A stretch of DNA of 64,000 nt from Lamellibrachia satsuma (lineage: Eukaryota > Annelida > Polychaeta > Sabellida > Siboglinidae): assembly GCA_033239005.1 (NCBI GenBank), contig BSQZ01000018.1, positions 4,771,536-4,835,535 of the forward strand, read 5' to 3'. Position numbers and translations under genes: made by a program. Positions 42,405 to 54,400 of this stretch are shown here, one piece after another (position 1 is the first letter of the stretch; each line of letters starts with the position of its first letter). Below the pieces are notes generated by a model. The model made no database searches, had not been told where the DNA came from, and saw only the letters and a program-made list of their open reading frames with translations.

Positions 42405-45400
42405 CTGTTAAATGGACAGAATTAGAGCACTGTACCCTGTGAGAAGAAACTGCACCGAATCATGTAATTGACTATTCACAGAAACAATAACAACACTAAA
42501 AAGACACGTTAAAATAGAATATAAAACTTTTTTTTACATTTTCTTAAGTTGTGCAAGTGCAAGGAATCACAACTAATATTCTAAAATGTTGATACAATTT
42601 ATTTACAATTCATCTTAGGCACCATCTCAAAACATTGATGTTGGACACTACACATCACCAATGTCATTTAATCCCGTGTCCTTACATGAAACTACACATC
42701 ACCAATGTCATTTAACTCCAGATCCCCCTACCCTTACACGAAATTACACGTTACCAACATCATTTAACCCCAGACCCCCTATACCCTTACACGAAACTAC
42801 ACGTCACCAACATCATTTAACCCCAAATCCCCCATACCCTTACATGAAACTGAATTACAATGACAACTTTGTATTCGTCATAATTTCATTTAGTATTAAC
42901 ACCGATTTGACACACTTGCAATGCTTCAGAAGACTATATTTGTAATGACTAATAATACCAATTATGACCTACAATGAAGTAACGTACATACCAAGTAGGG
43001 AGGCTGACAGAGAGCTGTTTGGGGGTGATGCGTGTAGGAACCCCGCGCCTTGTGCCTGCTCTCTGCCCTGTCTTCAGTGAGGACCGCAAGGTTTCGTGGC
43101 TGCAGACGTCACAGTGTCATATTAAACTCTATGCACACTACCTAGTCGCACACTTGTGGACCATTGGCGACATTTTGTAATCAAGGCCGACATTATGTAA
43201 ATGTATTGAAGCAAATCATTCCACAGTGCACCTTTAATGCACATGGACATTTTTTCCCGCAGTTGCTGCATCAACCAGTTAGACCTTGAGCTACATTTCA
43301 GGTGTCAGATTACATTTGGGACAATGATTTCTTTCTTTGGTTGTAGACCAATTACAGCTCATCAAACAGTTCAGCTGATGTCACACCTTACTTTTGACAT
43401 TAATCACTCAAAACCAGCAAACACAGACTGACCAAATGGACAGACTATCAACAAACAGAGATTAACCACTGACACAGACTGACCAAATGGATAGACTATC
43501 CACAAACAGAGCCTAACCACTTATTGCGTGTTACAGCCTGCATTTGTCAAATAGCATATGTATAACAGATCGTCACTTCAAAACATATCTGGAGAGCAAC
43601 TCTTGCAAATGTTTTAGATGTCAGCTGCAGAAGTCTACAAATAATATAATAATTAATAATAATAATAATTGACTTCTATGGCGCCTATATCCTCAGGAAC
43701 CTGAGCTCAGAGGCGCAACAAAACAGAATCAGTAAGCGTAATCGTAAACAGGGACGCGCAAAAAACTATATCCCAGTTTTCATGATGTGCTTCATTTGTG
43801 GGTCTTACAGATTTCTGTTTCCAGTCTTACAGGTGTGTACCATTCAAGGTTGGCAGGTGTGCAAACACAGACTAACCAGGCAGAGTTGTCTACATCACGT
43901 GCTGAGTGCCGTGTGTGTCTCTTCCCTTGTCTTTCTCGCCCCAACTCAGACGACCTCATGGGCGATGTCGCCACAGACACAGTCCGCCGCATGTGGGGCG
44001 AGGTCTCAGATGATCTTTTCATCGATGAGTATGTCTCAGCTGAAGCTGGGGTAATACAGAACGTAAATTAATTTTTTTTATTACATCAGTCTTTCAAAGA
44101 AAAAGTCCAATGTACAAATCCTCAAAGGTCCCGTTGTAAGGGGTGAGGTCTACTAATTCCTATATTACGGCACTGCTATCCATCAGCAGCGTTTTCCCTG
44201 CACTTTTCATCACCCCCACCTTTTTACATCCCTCTTAATGCAGTTTTCCAATCTTAAACGTGGCCTACTCCTTTTTCCGTGTCCTCGCTCATTCTGCTTC
44301 TATCCACACTCTTTGTTCCTGTCTAAACCTGGCAAGTTACATATAATTGTTTATACAGTAAACAGACTGGTTCATTTGATTATACTCACACATTCGCATA
44401 TGAATCTGATAATAAAATACACCTGTATTATGCGGATTTGATGACCCTGTCTAGGCATATGAATTACTAGGCATGAATCAGTAGGCTTTACACGGGTAGA
44501 CAATGCATGTCAGGTAATTTCGCACAGGTTACCATATCGTTATCACCCACCTGACTTTCGGTTTCTAAATGATGTGGCTGATGGCGCCACCCGATCCTGT
44601 AACCGCAACTCATCCAGTCGCTGTCTCACAAGGTCATTCACTTCTTCCTCATGATCCTTCGCGCCTTCCTCACAATCCCTCGCTTCTGATCTGGTCAAGA
44701 CTCCTTTGTCACCACTGTTGGTGCTCCTATCTGGTGGCATGCTAGGGAAGTGGCCGTTCTGCTCAAAGTACTCGAGACGCTGTCTTTGGACGCTCTGTTG
44801 TTTGTGGAGTTGCTCCTGCTTTGTGCTCAGCAGTCGCTCCTGCTCCGAGAGCACCTGCGAGCAGTTCATACAATGTGGGTAACAGTGAATAGGAGTTTGT
44901 AACTAAGGGGTCATGTCAACTTGTCTTCAGCCAATTAAGATAACTCAAGTACTACAAATAATAACTTGTTATTTTTTATTCATAAATCACTGACACACAT
45001 CACGGTTCAAAATGGACAGTTTTAATCCATGGCAATATGGCAAATTATTTTTGTTGTTATTCCTCATTTGAAACATAATCCCAGCTTTGAAATTAACAGT
45101 ACGCATGCAGTGAATGTGAATCTCAATTTTATCACAGGCAGTACAGTGTCATCACCGTGCAAGTATGTAACTGCATGTGATATACCTTGCGTAGATACTG
45201 CTGTTCTTTGAGGAGCGCTGCCTTCTGAGTCTGCAACTGTCGCTTCCTCTCCGCTGGAGTCAGCTGCTGGTAGTAGCGAATGAACTCGTCCTCCGTGAGG
45301 TTCTCTGGCACACTGGTGGTGCCACCTGGCAAGACATTATTGTTATCGCAGCTGTGTCCCTGCGTCCCGTCCTGTGTGGAGGAGTGGGCACTCTCTGGCT

Positions 45401-48400
45401 GGAGTGGCTCAAAGTTCACACCATCGGTGGCATCATCATGTCCTGGCACAACGCTGCCATAATCACTACGTTGTGTACTGGACATAGTTGGCAGAGAGAG
45501 AGGGCCAATGCCAAAGAGTCGCTCCTCTGAGACCGCAGGTGGTCTGGCACTCTGCCTCTCTTTGGCAATCTCCTGATCGATGACCTTCGTGAATGGTCGT
45601 TGTCCTGGCAATGTGCCATCGCTGCGGTGCTGCATGTCACCACTAGGGGGTGTGGTGCAGTTTTGGTAACTAGTGCAGCCTTGCATCGTATGACTTGGCA
45701 CCTGCTCCAGGTTGTGATAGGGGCAGTAGCAGTTGTGTTGGTGGCGCAACAAAAACCGCCCATCCATGGGTTCGGGCACAAGAGGAGGTGCCGAAATGAA
45801 AGGAGGCGGCGCCACCTGTTGGCAGCTATAAAGCAAGCGATTACCGTCGAGCAGCCTTGAGTCTGCACCTGGTGGCAAGGCATAACAGGCAAGTTGATGT
45901 TGGGATGGCGGCGGAGCCACGCACTTCTCTGGCACCTGCAAGCAATAGGTTATAATCCAATTGAAACTTCTGAATACTGTAAAGTGCTTGATGTAAAAGC
46001 AGGTTCTAACAAAATCACACCACAGCAGGGCTTCACATTTTAAAACAATCGCTTGTCTAAATATGCCAAATTAATTTAGGCAAGCGATTTGCGTCACCAT
46101 TTCCCATTCGGATTCTGTTGTAGTCGCCATGAAATTTTAATTGGTGCTTGTTGGCGCTGACTTTTGTACAAAGAAATAAATGTTTTCTTTAGTAAACCCC
46201 ATACATTACAATTGGTGAAACGGTTTTGAATTGCAACATGTCACAGATTACCATAGGCATAGCCTAGGCAGTGTACTGTGCCAGGGCCATGGCCACGACA
46301 CTGGTTTCTTGTGTGACTTCCCTTAGGCGGTTTGAAAATTGCAATCTAGATTCACTAATATGCCACGTATAAGAATTAGATGTATAGTCATAACTCATAA
46401 ACGCAACTTAGTAGGCAACACCAATATAAACTGGGGTGAAATGGCATGCTTCCATTGCATCATAATGCCAAACGCACAACTCAAACTCGGTGTGCAAAAA
46501 TATGAATTTGTCATCGGCACATGAAACAGTGAATCAATGTTAAGTGGTACAGATGTGTGTCGTGGATTTATGTGTTCAGAGCGGTTGAAAGACGAAGTGG
46601 AACAATTACTAAAATTATCGTTTTCAACGTCTAATCAACTTTTACACTCCATGTCAACTCATATACATTTTCGGTAGTTCAGATCCAGGTTATTATTTTC
46701 GATTCCCATTACAGCGTAGTCGGTCAATCAGATCATAGCGAAATATTGTTGATTCATAACTGTACATGTATACATGTATTTTATTCAGTTCGACATAAAA
46801 CATTATGTGACATTTAAACATAATACACATCAACGTTAGTCCACTCATTTGATAACTTTTTATAAACCCTGCGGCCAGCATAACTTTGATGGCGTTCTTG
46901 CAATCTTGGTGCAGTGGGCTGTGATCGCCATCACCGGTGACTGATAATACATGAACTCCGAATACTGGAGCCCGAACACTTCGTTATAAAGAGGTTAGAC
47001 TTTCCGAGTGAATCTAATACTCAAGAAACTACTTGTCAAGATGAACACTTGCAGGTAGCGAGCAATTTTAACAATTGACGCAAGTGATAAATCGCTCCCT
47101 AGATTATTAATTTGTGCGAGCATTAGGGAGCGAGAGCTATGGCTCGCTTCAAATGTGATGCCCTGCCACAGTAAAGCAACTGATAGTTTTCCAACATTTG
47201 CACAATCTGAAAGCAGCAAACAAAATCTTCATAAACGAATAGTTACTTTAATGCCAACTCTAAACTGAAATGGTATGATTATTACAACAAGAATGTGCTA
47301 CTTTATCTTTCCTTCAGAAACATAATAACCGTGTACTGCAGGTCTTGCCCTTGTTCTCTCTTAATGTATTTCATTCATTCCACTTTGCCTCAGTTCACTC
47401 AGCTGTAGCAATGAGTACCTGGCTACAGACAGTGGTTATCTATTATTAAGGTAGTTTCTGACTCTGTATGTCTGTTCCCTCGTATTTCCGACAGTTTCGT
47501 GTGTATGGGGCTAATATGTAGGCATGCCCGGGGCCGTACGGTGATGGTTTGTAAATTTAAGACATAAATAAAATTCCTTCGATTCCCCGGGGGTGGGGAT
47601 ATCACGAAGGAATCTATGTGGACATTTGACGTACAGATTAAATAACTCATAGCAAAAACCAGCAGTCGTACGCGATTTTTGGAGCATGAAGTTGCCATTG
47701 ACATTGCATTACCGATATCTGACCAGGTAGTGCAAGTTGTCTCTTACTGGGTAACTCGGCTAGTATATATATATATAATACCTCTTTGTGCAGTAATTGC
47801 AGTGTTGCTGAATACTTCCCAGAGAAATGGAGATGTTGTTAGCCTGAAATGGTCTGCTAGATGTGAAGCATATAGCACTTTGAGCAGTTCTAAGGACTGG
47901 ATACCGTGCTACATAAAGACACCATAAAAGTTCATTATGTGCTAAAACTGGTAGAAAGTGAACCGAAGACAGAAAACAAACATTACCAAAAGAAGTTAAT
48001 AAGAAATTTTGCTTCACAGAATCTACCTCTTCATAAGACTTCACCGAAGCTGGCTTTGATGGCTTCCTTGGCGAGTAAAGTTCGGCTTTTCTTTCTGATG
48101 TAGCACAATCAGATCTGGGAGATGACAACGTGAAGCTGCTGTTGATTGCCTTGTCTTCTGTTCTCTGCGTACATTCAACAGTGTCTTTATTCCAAAGGCA
48201 GACCTGCCACAGAGTATGCATTTCCCATACATGCAATACAGATTTAAGCGATTTTGTGAGGTATACAGCCATATCCCATTTTATACAGATTTGTTTCAAA
48301 TGGGAAAATCGTGGTCACGTAAATATTTCTGTGTTCATCACACAAGTATCAAGGGTTCAAACTTAACGCTCGCTCCCTCGTCCGAGGCGAATAGAAATTC

Positions 48401-51400
48401 CTGGGGATGAGTAACCTTTGGCCTGCACAAGTCCCCCTGGCGAGTAGCTATTTTCCACTCGTTTTGTAACAATATAAATGCAAGCAATTTGAATTAATCG
48501 TACATACATAAACGTAACACATTGTGTCGAAAAATAAAATTTTAAATCAACTTTTACCCGTCGATCTTCTGCGTTTCCTTTCGAAATCGTGTGGAATTTC
48601 ATTAAAGGGTCCAACCCCCAAAAGAGAACTGAGCGCCGATGATAAATTGCACATAAGCGTTGGTACGATGTGTGTGAGAGGAAATGAGAATTTCAGCCGC
48701 ACTGGCTTAAGCAATTCTCATGGCTCAAATACAAAAGTTCGCCTGACTGAACTAAACATGAGAATGTTTTGTAAGTACTGCTGCAAGTATGAGAAAGTAG
48801 GCAGTTTTGTCGTCATCTGTATTTAAATTGGAGAGTATCAAAGCTCACAATAGTTCTGCAAGCTATATGAAATGGGCTTTAGGAGAAAAAGCAACATTTT
48901 ACAAAATGGATAAGCTTCGAACGCACATGCCATTGCCAGACACTCAAGACCATAATATTATACAGACTTTGTGTGGATGTGTACATTGGATGACATGAAA
49001 GGGGTACAGATTGGCAACACCTACAGAAACGACAAGCAGTTGACAACGTCCAGAACCTCGGGATTTGATTTAGTACTAATTGAATAAAATAATTACGTTG
49101 TATCATCAATTATGAAATTGATATTTATTTGCTCATTTTATGTTTAAGGAGCATTATCGGTCAACATACGGGTTTGCATAAAGAGGTCACATTTTGACGA
49201 TGTCCACCAAAAATGGGGACTAGTGAATTTTCATGGGGTTGAGTCACATATCATGGCTACTAGTCCCCCTGGCGAGTAGGTTAAATTTCTTAATTTCGAC
49301 CCCTGCAAGTATCAAATCGAATGACAAACTTATAGTGGTCGAAGCACAAATACTTTTGATGCTAGGCAGATTTCCTGTGAAAACTAGTATATTTTGTTTG
49401 ATGTAGGCATATTTTGTAACCTGATAGATAAGAAGGCCATCGGCCAATGAACCAATGAAAAATGTAATACAGATTTATACAACTTTACATGCAGGGTTCA
49501 ATCTATGATGCCCCTTTGCACCAGATGCAATATTTTAAAGATTGGCGCAACTGAATTGCCTAATTCTGGCATTGCGCGCACAAAAATATGGTTGACATGC
49601 CTTAGCATAAACAATTCTACATAAATTGACAAGAAACATCTCTTCACTCGTTCAAAACATGAGGGACTATTATGCAATTTTGTTAGCCAAGACTTGACAG
49701 CAAATTAAATGCTGTTGGACCAACTGCATACGTGCACAATTGGCTGATGTAGAGAAGCCATTAACTGCTGATTCCATGCTAGTTCGCTAGGTGCACACTT
49801 ATCCAAGCCTCAGCTAGTACCCAACACAATGCTGGCAAACAGAATAGTGATGCCGAAAAAGTGAACTTTTGTGCCAGCTTAAACTATCGACATATGCTGC
49901 TGTAATGTATTAAATGTCAACATTCATGTGGAAATGTAATAATAATTAGTGATAATAGATGTGCCTAGAAAAATTGCTGCTATTTCAGATTATGTGGAAA
50001 ATCATTCAATTTGCATTTTATCACTATCTGTTACTGAAATAATTAAAGCCACATAGTTTAATCCATTATTTACCCAAGCGGACTTAGAAGCTGGCACCCC
50101 TCAAGTGATTTGCTACGTCACTGCGGCCCGGTAACGTAAGGGGGATGCTGTCTTCAACGACAAACTGGCACTGGCAAACTGTTATCCCACAAACTAATGT
50201 TATATAATATATATATATATATATCAAATTAAAATAATAATAATAATAAATAATGCTTTATAAATGTTGATGGTGGAATGCGAGCTGCTTCTTATAACAC
50301 ATCACTTCTTCCTATTGGAATCAGGGTGACATGTGTACACTTGTATGCTGCACAATCATTGCAACATTGTTCAAAATGGCCCACTTTTACAACCTGGATG
50401 GGCCATTGGCCCACTTGGCCCAAATCCTAGATTGAACCCTGCACATGTATACAGAATTTAAAGTCAAAAATAAGGATTTCAACAAATCAAGAAGCAAGTC
50501 TGCAAGGGTTAAAATGCAAAGAAATTTAATTATGCAGCTCACTACTATAGTGAATGTTTTTTTACAAGTTTGAGTAGACAAAGGACTTGCCACAAGGCTT
50601 TGATATTAGTAACAATATGACTGTATTATAACCGAGGCTCTACCATTGCAAGAGACGATGCAGAGTGTCTGTCAAACTCAGCTAACCTTGGTTGTTGCTT
50701 CTGATGACACGACAGATACTTTCTCCTGCTGCTCACTCACCAACTGCTGGTAACGCAGGAGTAGGGCCTGACACGCCAACAGCTGTGTCTGTACTCCTGA
50801 TAACATAAAGTATACTACAATAGGGGGTGCTGTAGCCAGTTATCAGAAGAATAAATCAGTAATTTAAATAAACTTAATAAAAGTGGCAAACCAGCTGTTT
50901 GCAAGGAAGACCGTGGTTTAGAGCAGCCTCTGGACCTGCTGTGTTCATCACAAGGAATGTTGCCGTACATAGCCTCACCTTCTCGCTCCTTCAGCAGAGC
51001 CTCCTGCTGACCCAGGACATCAGTGATGTGCTTCTCAAACTGATGGCGTTCCTCTTGCAGCTGCTTCATGGCTCCCTCCTTCTCGTCCCCGACTCTACAA
51101 TCAGGACACTCTATGAACATGTATTTTAGTTATTTGTTTATTATAATTATTTATTTATCTACTATAATTATTTATTTGTTTACTATAATTATTTATTTGA
51201 TATATATTTTTTATTAATCTTAATCAAGTACTAATTTTTTTTTATTATATATGTTAACTATAATATTGTACATTTATTATTTTATGATAGTGCGTATGTT
51301 TTGTATGCATCTATGAATGGGCTGGTCCCACATAAAAATAATAAAATGGTGCGCCAACTGCTTCAAGGCACCTTCCTAAATGCATTAATTTTGCTTTAGC

Positions 51401-54400
51401 TTATGTGATGCCTCTCAAGCACTGGGCAAAAGAATGTAGATTCTGATTGGTCAACTGCTTGCGGTATTTGTTCAAAATAAAATATAATATATAGCGCAGG
51501 GTTGGAATCAAGTAGAATAAGTAAAATATTTCAGTACTTGTACTTAGGGATTTTTTACATCAAGTATATATTTCAAATACAATCAAGTACTATGTAGACA
51601 CAATAGACATTTAGAATATAAAAGAATAACTTTGGCATATGTGATACAAGGCATCTGCACTATTTTTAATTTATATTTTATCAAACAATATTTTTTGGAC
51701 AAATAAAGTCCCTGCATTGTGGACTAGTAAACTTTGTGCTTACTAGTCCTGTTGTCTAGCAATGTAAAGTCCCTGCATTGTGGACTAATAAACTTTGTGC
51801 TTACTAGTCCTGTTGTCTAGCAATGTAAAGTCCCTGCATTGTGGACTAGTAAACTTTGTGCTTACTAGTCCTGTTGTCTAGCAATGTAAAGTCCCTGCAT
51901 TGTGGACTAGTAAACTTTGTGCTTACTAGTCCTGTTGTCTAGCAATGTAAAGTCCCTGCATGGTGGACTAGTAAACTTTGTGCTTACTAGTCCTGTTGTC
52001 TAGCAATGTAAAGTCCCTGCATTGTGGACTAGTAAACGTTGTGCTTACTAGTCCTGTTGTCTAGCAATGTAAAGTCCCTGCATTGTGGACTAGTAAACTT
52101 TGTGCTTACTAGTCCTGTTGTCTAGCAATGTAAAGTCCCTGCATGGTGGACTAGTAAACTTTGTGCTTACTAGTTCTGTTGTCTAGCAATGAAAATACTA
52201 AAGTTCTAGCCAGGCGTGTTATTAGACATTGTCTAACAGTATTAAGTAATAATGTATACATTAAATTACACATACAACATACTAGCTTTGAATGGGATTT
52301 GCTAAATTTTCAATATTCACCAAGAACTTGGCAAACATGACCACACGAAATCACACATAATCACGAAAAACTTTTAGAATAAAATAAATAATACAAGATA
52401 TACTTCCAGACAACATTTTTGTTGTGCTAAATGCTGACACACCAGACAACACACCTGGCAAGTTCACGTATGAGGTCAGCGACTCGCTTCTTGTCTTCAT
52501 TACAGAGATCTTTGAGTGATGCCTTCCTACACCTGTCTGCCCAGTCAACCTCCTTGTCATGGTTGTTGTCGCTGCCCTTGTTGTTGTTGTTTGTATTGCG
52601 TGTCTGTCGTAAATTAAATAGCCACAAGATTACTTCAGCAACCAGTAATCATGTATTTTATTTATTATATTTTTTATTAATGTTAATCGATTACTATATA
52701 TTTTTATTATTATATAATATTTTAACTACAATATTATATATTTATTATTTTTATGATTGATTGTATGTTTGTTTTGTATGTGCCTATGAATGGGCTGGTT
52801 CCTAACACATGGCACTTTATAAATTTTAGTAATAATAATTCTTTTAGAAATACAACAGTGGTATGATTAAACAGTCGTGATGACAATGAGGTCAAATGTA
52901 CATGTACATAGTCATATCGTTCGTAGTTACACAGAGGCTTAACACCAATATTTTTCCAGAATTCAGAAATTTGTGGAAACATTTCTGCAATAAAATTTTG
53001 ATGGATTGGGGTTAAGATTTCTTGTCGCTTTGGCAATTTATGGGAAAACCTGTATGTTAAGTAAAGAGCTACTGTAAGCAGACCAAGACTGTACCTTTAC
53101 TTTATCCCTCATGGGTGGTTCATCCCCACATATGGGAAGCTCTTCCACCTTTGGCTGTTTCCGTGGTATCGCTGCCTTAACTTCCCTGGTTTTCCTGGCT
53201 GTTATCTTCGTTGGGCGGCGATTCCCTGGTGCCAAAATGCCTGCCATAAACACCATTTCTACATAAATGTTTTTAGTCGCAACAATAATTAATCTCCACA
53301 CCTTGACTTTACATTATATAACAGGAGGAAACATCATTTACAGTGAGGCCACAGATTAAGGGACTATATCACAGAAATGGGGACAAGTGGTGTTCATAAA
53401 AAATTTGGACTCATGATTCACCAATAACTTCCTTGACCACTTGCCATCTGAAGCTTATTGCATTGTGTGGTAAACAGCATGTGACAAATTTGTGCTGACA
53501 TCACCATTACAAAATCATTTACATGTAACATGTTTATTACATGTTTATTATAAACTAATAGCAGAGTAGGTTTTATTTGTTGAAGCTATACATACCTGGT
53601 ACATATGCCATATTATTGTCCTCTGTGTCTGTAGCTAGAACAAAATATTATTTAGAATTATACATAAATCAATTCTGATGTATAAGATGCCACAATACCA
53701 TATTAGTGTACACACCGATTTTTAAAGGCCACACATGGCAGGTAGATAGGATAATGTTTTTATTTGTGCAAATCGTGCAATTTTTATGCCAAAAGTATAG
53801 AATGGGTCTTACTGAGTAAAAAAAACATGAACTTTTTTACAGCCAGACCCCCGTTTCCATGGTAACAAACAAAATGTCTGCCATTTTGAGCAAATATTGG
53901 CACATTTAGAAATATTTACATTCTATACTGAACACATGATTATAATTCTTGCAAATCCATGTTCAGTACACATTCTACTGTACAATGACCAGAGCATTTG
54001 TTAAAAAGTTGTGTTTTATATTTTATATAATTTTTTTGCTAAAAAAAACCTTTGTTTTTTGCAACATATACGGGTTTCTCTTTCAAACTGCTGATGCTTT
54101 TCAAAATGTCTCTGGTCATTGTGAAGAGTAGAGAATGTAGAATGTAACATTCAAAACCTTATTTGGATAATTACTCACTGATATGTCCGTTTTCTAAATG
54201 CAGAAAACACGTTTTTTTTAAGAAAACGATTGAAAAAAGGGATTTATTACTTGCAAGAGGCATGCTTTATTGATGAATAAAAGTGATTTAGAGGTATGTA
54301 ATTCCTATAAAATTTAATTTGAGATATAATAAATATACAAAGTTATCAGAATACAGTGAAACACATCTTGAATATTTTTTATAAAAAAATTACATTTCAC

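Noticed and set aside
45280..45860. Plus-strand frames opposite the central hinderin-like exon
   Set aside because: They are shadows of the 750-bp minus-strand exon, whose reading frame joins its neighbours in phase.
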